Positions 1-4,986 of a stretch of 8,036 nt of DNA are shown here, in pieces. Numbering within the stretch: the stretch's first letter is position 1; each line of letters opens with the position of its first letter. The translations under genes and the position numbers were made by a program. The notes beneath the pieces were generated by a model. It made no database searches and was not told the DNA's origin. It saw only the letters and a list, made by a program, of their open reading frames with translations. The stretch comes from an uncultured Sphingomonas sp. (GTDB taxonomy: Bacteria; Pseudomonadota; Alphaproteobacteria; Sphingomonadales; Sphingomonadaceae), in NCBI GenBank assembly GCA_946886645.1, contig CAMPIY010000079.1, forward strand, positions 1 through 8,036, in the 5' to 3' direction.

Positions 1-716
1 GCGAAGCGCGCATCCCGTCGGGCCAGCGCCAGCGCGGCATCCAGATGGTCGCCGCCGACATTGTCGAAATAGACATCGATGCCCTTGGGCGCCGCCGCGG
101 AAAGCTGCTTCAGCACCGGCCCCGCTTTGTAGTCGATGACCTCATCCGCGCCGAGCGAGCGCACGAAGTCGCACTTTTCCGCTCCGCCGGCCGAACCGAT
201 GACTGTCATTCCCTTCGCCTTGGCAATCTGGACGACCGCCGAGCCGACGGCGCCCGCGGCGGCCGAGACGAAGACGATGTCGCCTTCCTTGGCACTCGCT
301 GCTTCGAGCAGCCCGAAATAGGCCGTCCCACCGGTCAGACCGAGGTTTCCGAGAAACGCCTGCGGCTCGACCCCGGGAATGGCGGGCAGTTTGTTGAGCG
401 ACGATGCCGGGGCTACCACCTCGTCGCGCCAGCCGCCCATGTGGAGAACCATATCGCCAGGCGAAAATTCGGGGACGCGGCTTTCGGTGACTTCGCCAAC
501 CGCGCCGCCTTCCATCGGAGCGTCGAGCGCGAACGGCGGGACATAGCTTTTCACATCGTTCATCCGCCCGCGCATATAAGGATCGACCGAAAGCCATCGG
601 TTGGCGACCCGGACCATGCCTTCATCGAGGCCGGTTTCGGCGACTTCCTTGAGCGCGAAATCCTCCATCACCGGCATGCCGCTCGGCCGCCTCATCAGAT
701 GCCAGGCTTTCGCCAT
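1..716 (-). CDS. NADP-dependent MDR-family oxidoreductase (CurA/prostaglandin reductase-like), 3' end missing
   Basis: The 238 visible codons run off the left edge, and the C-terminal part is missing. The family (COG2130; YncB/CurA curcumin reductase, PTGR1-like) reduces the C=C bond of alpha,beta-unsaturated ketones and aldehydes with NADPH in the cytosol and needs no zinc. Seen here: an N-terminal GroES-like domain with the family stretch VDPYMRGRM (about residues 44-52) and PMEGGAVGEV, then FLGNLGLTGGTAYFGLLE, then a nucleotide-binding fold with the glycine-rich AAAGAVGSAVVQIAK (AxxGxxG), and GIDVYFDNVGGDHLD near the edge. No zinc-ligand Cys cluster is seen. The start ATG at 716-714 follows AAGGAGA with about 7 bases spacing. 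It lies 136 bases downstream of the DUF2171 gene but behind a terminator, so it probably has its own promoter. The family is clear; the substrate cannot be told. Confidence 0.93.
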   Translation of the reverse strand, partial: MAKAWHLMRRPSGMPVMEDFALKEVAETGLDEGMVRVANRWLSVDPYMRGRMNDVKSYVPPFALDAPMEGGAVGEVTESRVPEFSPGDMVLHMGGWRDEVVAPASSLNKLPAIPGVEPQAFLGNLGLTGGTAYFGLLEAASAKEGDIVFVSAAAGAVGSAVVQIAKAKGMTVIGSAGGAEKCDFVRSLGADEVIDYKAGPVLKQLSAAAPKGIDVYFDNVGGDHLDAALALARRDARF

Positions 717-743
717 CCCGTCTCTCCTTCGCGTCGCGTTTCA

Positions 744-762
744 AGACCGATTAGGCCGGTCT
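744..762. promoter_or_regulatory. 19-bp dyad, possible operator ahead of the oxidoreductase gene
   Basis: AGACCG (744-749) and CGGTCT (757-762) are perfect inverted arms around a 7-base centre, ATTAGGC. The dyad lies 27 bases upstream of the oxidoreductase ATG and outside the preceding terminator. Position and symmetry fit a repressor or activator site, for example of the TetR type that often controls such reductases. No regulator gene is visible, so the role is inferred. Confidence 0.35.
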
Positions 763-768
763 CGGCGC

Positions 769-808
769 AAACGAAAGGCCCGGCCGCCGGGGTTTGGCAA
801 CCGGGCCC
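769..808 (-). terminator. Factor-independent terminator of the DUF2171 gene
   Basis: Read on the minus strand, GGCCCGG (807-801) pairs with CCGGGCC (783-777) around a 17-base loop that itself holds CCCCGG and CGG. It is followed at once by TTTCGTTT (776-769). A GC stem with a U-rich tail 45 to 84 bases past the stop of the 853-1743 gene fits intrinsic termination. The tail is interrupted by CG, so termination may be partial. Confidence 0.7.
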
Positions 809-815
809 TCCATCA

Positions 816-839
816 CCTGCCGGGGGCTTCCCAGGCAGG
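816..839 (-). other. Small 3'-UTR hairpin after the DUF2171 gene
   Basis: CCTGCC (816-821) and GGCAGG (834-839) are perfect 6-bp arms with a 12-base loop, between the stop codon at 853 and the terminator stem. It has no U tract. It may simply stabilise the 3' end of the message. Confidence 0.35.
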
Positions 840-852
840 AGAATGGGCTTCG

Positions 853-1743
853 TCAGTAGGTACCCGAGAAGCTGCGGTTCAGCATATGCGGGCCGCGTTC
901 GCGATCCTCGTCGCGACCGAACATCGCACCGCGGTCTTCGCGCATCAACTTGCGCTTCGCTTCCTCGGCCGGCTTGTCGAGGATCACGCGGTCACCCTCG
1001 ATCCGGTCGATTTGCGAGCATTTCAGCGAATGATGGCGGTTATCGTCGCTGTCGCCCTTGGTCAGGACGATATGGTCGCCCTTGACGCAGTCGACCTTTC
1101 CGACCGGCTGCTCATCCGACCCGACGACTTCCATATGTTCGCGGACCTGCCCGAGCATCTGCCGTTTGCCCTGCCGCCTATCGCGCCAGGATGAGAAGTC
1201 GCTGTCGAAGCGCGACTGATTCTCGCGGCGATAATCGTCATAATCACGATCCAGCTCGTCGAGCTGCCTGCGGCGCCACTCGCTGTAATGCGGGTCGTTG
1301 GTCGACCCGGACGTCGAGGCCACGCCGGTGAAGCGGCGCTCCTCGTCCCAGTCGCGGCTGCCGCTCAGGCTGTAATTGCCGGCCATTGGACGATAACGGT
1401 CGTCATGCCCGCCTTGCCGGCCGAAGCTGCGACCCGTGTAAGGCCTGCGATAGCCCTCGTCGCGGAAGCGGGGTTGGCGATCGTAGCGCGAATAATCATC
1501 GTCGCTCATGAAGCTGCGGCGCTGGTCGTCGTCGTACCGGTCGGGCCGATCGTAGCGCGCGTCCATTTGGCGGCGACGCTGAGCTTCCTCGTCGCCGAAC
1601 CAGCTGGCGACCTCGTCGCCGGCCCGTTCGAAGAATCCGCGATCGTCGTCCCGGTCGAAGCGGTGTCCGCGATCATAATCGCCGGAAAAGCGAGAGCGCG
1701 GTTCGCGCCAGCCGCGACGGCTGTCATATCTGTCATAAGCCAT
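853..1743 (-). CDS. DUF2171 domain protein with Asp/Arg-rich disordered N-terminal half
   Basis: This gene encodes 296 residues. Residues 1-135 are dominated by Arg, Asp, Tyr and Gly and look disordered. They contain the motif ASWFGDEEAQRRRQMD (46-61), which recurs in stress-related proteins of sphingomonads and other proteobacteria. Residues 152-190 (YSEWRRRQLDELDRDYDDYRR onward) look like a charged helix. Residues 197-268 match the DUF2171/PRC-barrel-like domain: MLGQVREHMEVVGSD, then PVGKVDCVKGDHIVLTK, then DRVILDKPAEEA. There is no signal peptide or membrane segment, so it is probably cytosolic. The molecular function is unknown; PRC-barrel-like domains are usually small binding modules. 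The start at 1743 is chosen over an in-frame ATG 48 bases upstream because AAAAGGAGG (1759-1751) sits 7 bases ahead of it. An EcfG-type promoter and a terminator frame it as a single-gene unit, which suggests a general stress response role. Confidence 0.88.
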   Translation of the reverse strand: MAYDRYDSRRGWREPRSRFSGDYDRGHRFDRDDDRGFFERAGDEVASWFGDEEAQRRRQMDARYDRPDRYDDDQRRSFMSDDDYSRYDRQPRFRDEGYRRPYTGRSFGRQGGHDDRYRPMAGNYSLSGSRDWDEERRFTGVASTSGSTNDPHYSEWRRRQLDELDRDYDDYRRENQSRFDSDFSSWRDRRQGKRQMLGQVREHMEVVGSDEQPVGKVDCVKGDHIVLTKGDSDDNRHHSLKCSQIDRIEGDRVILDKPAEEAKRKLMREDRGAMFGRDEDRERGPHMLNRSFSGTY

Positions 1744-1796
1744 GGAATTTCCTCCTTTTGGCACAAGCCCATCCGCTCCTAAGCCCTGCAAATCGA

Positions 1797-1821
1797 AACG
1801 ATTTCACGGGGGCGGCGTTCC
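1797..1821 (-). promoter_or_regulatory. EcfG-type (general stress response) promoter of the DUF2171 gene
   Basis: On the minus strand GGAAC (1821-1817) is followed after exactly 16 bases by CGTT (1800-1797). This matches the known alphaproteobacterial EcfG consensus GGAAC-N16/17-CGTT. Transcription would start near 1790, leaving a leader of roughly 45 bases before the Shine-Dalgarno and ATG at 1743. The exact match and its location make this a good call; regulation by EcfG/PhyR is inferred. Confidence 0.7.
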
Positions 1822-1881
1822 GGTGACGAAGCCGAAACGAAGGCGCGGAGCGCTGGAGTGAAAAAGGAGGCGGGGAAGGCG

Positions 1882-1908
1882 TTGCCACAGGGGGAAAGCG
1901 CCGCTAAT
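1882..1908 (+). promoter_or_regulatory. Weak candidate promoter for tRNA-Ala
   Basis: TTGCCA (1882-1887) and GCTAAT (1903-1908) resemble sigma-70 elements but with a short 15-base spacer. They end about 22 bases before the mature tRNA 5' end. A tRNA promoter is expected in this 125-base stretch, and this is the best pair I can see. Confidence 0.3.
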
Positions 1909-1930
1909 GGAGCGCTCCTGCCGAGGGCGC

Positions 1931-2006
1931 GGGGCTGTAGCTCAGATGGGAGAGCGCTGCAATCGCACTGCAGAGGTCAGGGGTTCGATTCCCCTCAGCT
2001 CCACCA
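1931..2006 (+). tRNA. tRNA-Ala (anticodon CGC), CCA encoded
   Basis: The sequence folds into a full 76-nt cloverleaf. The acceptor arm GGGGCTG/CAGCTCC carries the G3:U70 wobble pair that is the identity element for alanyl-tRNA synthetase. The D arm is GCTC...GAGC, the anticodon stem is CTGCA/TGCAG with loop ATCGCAC (anticodon CGC, reads GCG), and the T arm is AGGGG-TTCGATT-CCCCT. The 3' ACCA end is encoded in the DNA. It points toward the minus-strand DUF2231 gene, whose stop lies 18 bases beyond. No clear U-tract terminator follows. Confidence 0.97.
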
Positions 2007-2024
2007 GCCCTTAATTCCCCAAGT

Positions 2025-2690
2025 TCACCAGCTCATATGGTCCACGCCGTGAACCATCTCGCCGCCGTACCAGCCCTGGACGACGATCGCGGCGGTCACG
2101 GCTGTTAGGGCCAGCAGCATCCCCCGACTGCGGGCCTGGTCCGGCCGACGCCAGGCCCATAAGCCCAAAACCAACGCCGCGATGGCCAACCCGCTGCCTA
2201 GCCAGCGATGGGTCTGGAGCAGCCAGTCGTCGGAGGCCGGATCGAATCCCGCGTCGAGCCACCCCAGCACGGCCGCGACCGGGGCGACGATGCCGCCTGC
2301 GATCACCAGGAAACGGACCGGCTCGACGAAGGCCGGCCGCTTCCTTCCCAAGATCGCGGCGAACAGCGCTGCAGGAAAAAAGGCCACCGGAAAGTGGACG
2401 ATGGCCGGATGGAGCCGGCCCAACCAGTCGAACAGCCGATCGACGGTCGACATTTTCGACCGGTCTTCATGATGCTCTTCCGCCATCGCGGCCATTGGTT
2501 CCGCGGGCTCCGCCGGCATCGCCGAAGCCTCCGGATGACGGACAGCCTCGGCCTGCGGAGGATGCTTCTTGTGATCGCCGTGGGCGACGGCTGGCGATGA
2601 AACCCCAAGGAGGATCATTGCCAGCAAGGCGAGGAGGCCGGTTAGCGGCCGCATGGCCGCCCGTCTCGATTTACCCGTCGCCATCGTCAT
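2025..2690 (-). CDS. DUF2231 membrane protein with His/Met-rich periplasmic segment
   Basis: This gene encodes 221 residues. A signal-like hydrophobic stretch (about 14-37, ending AVAHG) is followed by a His/Met/Pro-rich segment (36-80: HGDHKKH, EEHHEDRSKM). The DUF2231 hallmark LGRLHPAIVHFPVAFFPAAL lies at about 90-109. Three further hydrophobic segments follow (about 123-146, 164-181, 189-207), and the tail is GGEMVHGVDHMSW, also typical of the family. It is thus an inner-membrane protein of four to five segments. The function of DUF2231 is not established; such genes often sit beside copper-resistance genes, and the His residues in the first helix and tail could bind metal or haem. The chosen start (2690) forms an ATGA overlap with the preceding gene's stop and follows GAAGGTGG, so translation is probably coupled. 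A second ATG two codons in is possible. Confidence 0.87.
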   Translation of the reverse strand: MTMATGKSRRAAMRPLTGLLALLAMILLGVSSPAVAHGDHKKHPPQAEAVRHPEASAMPAEPAEPMAAMAEEHHEDRSKMSTVDRLFDWLGRLHPAIVHFPVAFFPAALFAAILGRKRPAFVEPVRFLVIAGGIVAPVAAVLGWLDAGFDPASDDWLLQTHRWLGSGLAIAALVLGLWAWRRPDQARSRGMLLALTAVTAAIVVQGWYGGEMVHGVDHMSW

Positions 2691-4063
2691 TCCACCTTCA
2701 AGCGCAGGAAGCCCATCGCCCCGATTGGATGCTTGTCTCCATATAGCGGTTCCAGCCCGTCGGGAATGAAGTTCACGGCGAACAGTCCGCCGACGCCGAA
2801 CGAGAGATGCTCGGCGACCCGGAAATCCCGCACCGCGCCGAGCGAAACCTTGCCTACCCGAAAGGCCGGGCCATGCTCCTCGATATCGAGCAGTTCGCGG
2901 TTCTCGGTGACCTCGCCCCGGCCGAAGATCGTCCACTGCCGATGCTTCAGCGACGCTTCGGCGACATAGGCGTCGTCCTTGAGCTGTTCGCCATGATCGC
3001 TGATCGTTTTGCGTCCCCAGGCCAGCGTGCCCGCCAGCTTCCAATCCGGCGCGATCTCGCGAGCATAGAGAAGACTGGCCGACCAGCGCTTCTGGTCGAC
3101 CCCCGGCTCCAGCTGTTCCGGATCCTCGAAATGGCCCCAGCTTCCTTGAAGCGACAGATTGGCGGTCGGGTTCCACGATAGGCGGACTGAGGTCGAATCC
3201 AGCGGTCCCGTCTCGATATTCCAGCGATGCTGGTCGGGCTCGCGGCCGTTGAAGCGGCTGACCTCGACCTTGAAGCGATCGAGCACCACGCCTGCGGTCA
3301 GCACGCCGAAGCTGATGTGCGTCGAATCCAGCCAATGGTGGCTGATCGGCGCTTCCGGCGAATCCATGATCGCCTCGCGATGCATGAAGGCAGGCGGGCC
3401 GAACGCCGGCTCGCCCGGAAGGCCGCCGTAAAGGAAGACACTGCTCTTCGGCCCGATGTTCTGCGAAAGGGAAGCCGACAGTTCCATGAAGAAATCATGC
3501 GGATGCTGCCGGTCGATCAGCCGGTCGGTACCGTTGGCCGTCTCGCCGCTCGCCAGCAGCAGCGGATAGCCGCTTTTGCCCATCAGCGGATCGGGACTGA
3601 CCATCGCCTTCAGTTGCAGCGTGCCGTTTCCGATCGGCCGCCGCGCCATGCCCATCAGCATTCCCGACGCGAACAGCTTGTCGTCTCCTCGTCGGCTGGA
3701 CTGATGATCATAGACCAGGTTCAGGACGCCATGGCCCATCAGGGTCCAGTCGCCTTCGCCGATCATCAGGCCGCTATGTTCCGAGGCATCCGGCTGCCAG
3801 GCCGTGCCGGATGCCTCGCGGGTCATTGGATAGGTGCCCAACGCCCCGGTCATGGCATGGCCTTCATGCTCCGTCGAAGGCACCTCCATTTGCGCGTGAT
3901 CCATCTTCGAATGGTCCATCTGCGCATGGTCGGCGGCCGGCTTCTCCGGCGTCGGCGCCGGTTCGGCGGGCATTGCGTCATGCCCCATATGCTGGGCGAG
4001 CGCAGGGGCGGGCAGCACCGCGAGCGCGAGCGCGCTGGCGGCGAAATAATATTTCGCTTTCAC
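2687..4063 (-). CDS. Predicted outer-membrane protein with Met/His-rich N-terminus, copper-cluster associated
   Basis: This gene encodes 458 residues. The start is GTG (4063-4061), supported by GGAG 8 bases upstream. A signal peptide (1-23, ending APALA) is followed by a metal-binding-like stretch: QHMGHDAM (24-31) and repeats of the MDH/HAQM kind (about 46-59: DHAQMDHSKMDHAQM), then HEGHAM. From residue 75 on, the protein has alternating polar/hydrophobic strands with many aromatic and Gly residues, as in a beta-barrel. Conserved-looking motifs are TREASGTAWQPD, DRQHPHDFFMEL (185-196), GEPAFGPPAFMHR (217-229) and HHWLDSTHI (242-250). I recognise this as a family of unnamed proteins found near copper-resistance genes in sphingomonads and other proteobacteria. 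It is not a clear CopB, though the Met/His repeats are CopB-like. It probably sits in the outer membrane and binds or passes copper; the function is inferred. Confidence 0.8.
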   Translation of the reverse strand: MKAKYYFAASALALAVLPAPALAQHMGHDAMPAEPAPTPEKPAADHAQMDHSKMDHAQMEVPSTEHEGHAMTGALGTYPMTREASGTAWQPDASEHSGLMIGEGDWTLMGHGVLNLVYDHQSSRRGDDKLFASGMLMGMARRPIGNGTLQLKAMVSPDPLMGKSGYPLLLASGETANGTDRLIDRQHPHDFFMELSASLSQNIGPKSSVFLYGGLPGEPAFGPPAFMHREAIMDSPEAPISHHWLDSTHISFGVLTAGVVLDRFKVEVSRFNGREPDQHRWNIETGPLDSTSVRLSWNPTANLSLQGSWGHFEDPEQLEPGVDQKRWSASLLYAREIAPDWKLAGTLAWGRKTISDHGEQLKDDAYVAEASLKHRQWTIFGRGEVTENRELLDIEEHGPAFRVGKVSLGAVRDFRVAEHLSFGVGGLFAVNFIPDGLEPLYGDKHPIGAMGFLRLKVE

Positions 4064-4090
4064 GTTGAAATCTCCAACTGAACAGGAGGG

Positions 4091-4112
4091 CCGGCCAGCC
4101 GCGGCCGACCGG
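4091..4112 (-). other. Intercistronic RNA hairpin between the Cys-peptide gene and the outer-membrane gene
   Basis: Read on the minus strand, CCGGUCGGC and GCUGGCCGG pair over 9 positions (two of them G-U) around a 4-base CGCG loop. No U tract follows, so it is not a standard terminator. It begins 14 bases past the stop codon of the 74-residue gene and ends well before the Shine-Dalgarno of the next one. A stable stem here may protect the upstream message and make expression of the two genes unequal. Confidence 0.5.
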
Positions 4113-4125
4113 TCCCCGTCAGTGA

Positions 4126-4350
4126 TTAATGCTGGTGCGCGTCGTGCGCCGACGGCTGCCCGTCATGCTGCTTCATGTCGTGCCCGGCATGTTCCTTACC
4201 GGCCATGTCCTTGCAGCAGCATTCCTTGCCCTCCGCCTTCATCTTCTCGCAGCAGTCCTTCTTTTCGGGTGCTGGAGCAGGGGCGGCCTGCGCGTGGGCA
4301 ACGGCGGGAAGAGCGATCGACAGGGCAATCGCGGTCAGAATCTTGTTCAT
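4126..4350 (-). CDS. Small exported Cys/His-rich metal-binding peptide
   Basis: This gene encodes 74 residues. A clean signal peptide (1-20, ending AVAHA) leaves a mature protein of about 54 residues. That part has an Ala/Pro spacer, then KKDCCEKMKAEGKECCCKDM (Cys 33, 34, 44, 45, 46) and a His-rich tail (HAGHDMKQHDG, then HDAHQH). Cys pairs and triplets with Met and His suggest a soft-metal ligand such as Cu(I), or a periplasmic metal buffer. It could also be a thiol sensor; I know of no characterised homologue. GGAGA 6 bases ahead of the ATG supports the start. It lies 36 bases after the 4387-4731 gene and 62 bases before the outer-membrane gene, in the same direction, so all are probably co-transcribed. 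Confidence 0.82.
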   Translation of the reverse strand: MNKILTAIALSIALPAVAHAQAAPAPAPEKKDCCEKMKAEGKECCCKDMAGKEHAGHDMKQHDGQPSAHDAHQH

Positions 4351-4360
4351 TTTGGTCTCC

Positions 4361-4390
4361 GTGAAATCGAATTGGATTGGTCGATTTCAC
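4361..4390. promoter_or_regulatory. Perfect 10-bp inverted repeat between two small Cys-rich genes
   Basis: GTGAAATCGA (4361-4370) and TCGATTTCAC (4381-4390) are perfect inverted arms around ATTGGATTGG. The dyad covers the TGA stop of the 4387-4731 gene and ends 10 bases before the ATG of the 74-residue gene, just touching its Shine-Dalgarno region. The arms are AT-rich in GC-rich surroundings. Half-sites are 20 bp centre to centre, two helical turns, as for a dimeric DNA-binding protein. In RNA it is also a 10-bp hairpin that could affect initiation of the next gene. It could be either or both. Confidence 0.55.
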
Positions 4391-4731
4391 GCCAGTCGCG
4401 GAGGCGGCGTCGGAAGCTCCGCGAGGAAACTGCGGCTGAATTGGTCAGGGCCCGGAACGTCGGCGGACGCCGTTAGGAAATGCGGTTCCAGCTTGGCCGT
4501 AGGGGCCGGAGCGACTGCCATGCACATTGCGACGCAGCAGGCGCTTTCGCCTGACTTTTCATGCTTGGTCTTGGCCGGAGGTTCGTCGCAATGGTCGCTC
4601 ATCGCCATTTGCTCTTGGTGATCTGACGGCGCCCCTGCCATCGCCGCGCCGCTGCGAATGCCGAGCGGGGCCAGGAACATACCGACGGCGATCAGGATCG
4701 CGAAGAGCGGGCGAAGGCTCATCGCCGCCAT
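4387..4731 (-). CDS. Small Cys/Met-rich exported or membrane-anchored protein, metal-cluster associated
   Basis: This gene encodes 114 residues from the ATG at 4731. A hydrophobic signal or anchor (about 6-32, MSLRPLFAILIAVGMFLAPL) precedes a polar stretch rich in Met, His and Cys: DHQEQMAMSDHC (37-48), HEKSGESACCVAMCM (57-71; Cys 65, 66, 70). It ends in an Ala/Pro section closing with FLAELPTPPPRLA, which I recognise as typical of short unnamed sphingomonad proteins near copper genes. The role is unknown; metal or thiol binding outside the cytoplasm is inferred. The start is uncertain: the ATGs at 4731, 4722 and 4818 are in frame and none has a strong Shine-Dalgarno. 4731 or 4722 is preferred because the signal begins there and 4818 would overlap the trp leader. 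It is the first gene of the minus-strand cluster. Confidence 0.7.
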   Translation of the reverse strand: MAAMSLRPLFAILIAVGMFLAPLGIRSGAAMAGAPSDHQEQMAMSDHCDEPPAKTKHEKSGESACCVAMCMAVAPAPTAKLEPHFLTASADVPGPDQFSRSFLAELPTPPPRLA

Positions 4732-4780
4732 ATGGCCGGTAACGGCAGCATGAGCAATGAGGCGCCGACGAACGGGCAGG

Positions 4781-4809
4781 TTGACAAGACCGGCGGTGGC
4801 TCGGATGCT
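4781..4809 (+). promoter_or_regulatory. Sigma-70-type promoter of the trp operon
   Basis: A perfect -35 TTGACA (4781-4786) is followed after 17 bases by GATGCT (4804-4809), a half-match -10 that keeps the A and T at the two most important positions. The start would fall at about 4816-4817, on the ATG of the leader peptide. This gives a leaderless or near-leaderless transcript. Start by repressor control is not evident: I see no TrpR-like CTAG palindrome. Confidence 0.6.
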
Positions 4810-4816
4810 TAAGGCC

Positions 4817-4909
4817 ATGAACGGCAGCACCCACCTTCCCAATATCAGCCAGAGCCTGGCCTGGTGGCGTGCGCACTCGCTTGCGGCGGCGCGATGGCGC
4901 GGCTGGTGA
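4817..4909 (+). CDS. trpL: trp operon leader peptide (attenuation)
   Basis: This is a 30-codon ORF: M-N-G-S-T-H-L-P-N-I-S-Q-S-L-A-W-W-R-A-H, then ten more residues with W27 and W30, then TGA. It has four Trp codons (TGG TGG at 4862-4867, TGG at 4895, TGG at 4904 immediately before the stop), far above chance for a rare residue. The ORF ends 27 bases before a strong terminator that precedes trpD, the standard arrangement for ribosome-mediated attenuation: a ribosome starved for Trp-tRNA stalls at W16-W17. The segment LAWWRAH resembles rhizobial leader peptides with WWWAR. No proper Shine-Dalgarno lies at usable spacing, and promoter geometry puts the transcript start near the ATG, so translation may be leaderless. 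An in-frame ATG at 4805 would add four residues but overlaps the -10. Confidence 0.82.
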   Translation: MNGSTHLPNISQSLAWWRAHSLAAARWRGW

Positions 4910-4962
4910 TCTAGGACCACCAACCGACCCTTTCGAAGCCCGCCCAACCGGCGGGCTTTTTT
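4896..4962 (+). terminator. trp attenuator: terminator with competing antiterminator arm
   Basis: The terminator stem is AAGCCCGCC (4936-4944) paired with GGCGGGCTT (4950-4958), nine perfect pairs and a 5-base loop CAACC, with six T residues at 4957-4962. The competing arm GGCG-C-GGCT (4896-4904, one bulged C) pairs with AGCCCGCC (4937-4944) over 8 positions and would dismantle the terminator. That arm lies within leader codons W27 to W30. A ribosome reaching the stop codon masks it and lets the terminator form. One stalled at the WW pair (4862-4867) leaves it free. A small TGGTG/CACCA stem (4904-4908/4918-4922) lies in between. The terminator ends 24 bases before the trpD ATG. Confidence 0.85.
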
Positions 4963-4986
4963 GTTGCCCAAGCGAGGAATTCCAAA

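Noticed and set aside
45..1085. 346-codon plus-strand ORF
   Set aside because: Antisense to the oxidoreductase and the DUF2171 gene; its Arg/His/Gly-rich product is composition-driven and matches nothing I recognise, while the minus strand gives clear protein families.
1858..2052. 64-codon plus-strand ORF
   Set aside because: It runs through the tRNA-Ala gene; the apparent peptide GCSSDGRALQSHC is the well-known artefact of translating a tRNA.
2691..3335. Upstream extension of the DUF2231 frame
   Set aside because: This part overlaps the outer-membrane protein gene in another frame; the Shine-Dalgarno, ATGA overlap and signal peptide all place the start at 2690.
4755..4790. CueR/MerR-type promoter for the minus-strand metal cluster (TTGTCA with a long spacer)
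   Set aside because: A -35-like TTGTCA exists on the minus strand, but I find no good -10 and no ACCTTCC-type dyad between them.
4936..4962. Ordinary terminator of an upstream plus-strand gene
   Set aside because: No other plus-strand gene lies upstream; the Trp-rich leader, the competing antiterminator arm and the following trpD make an attenuator the better reading.
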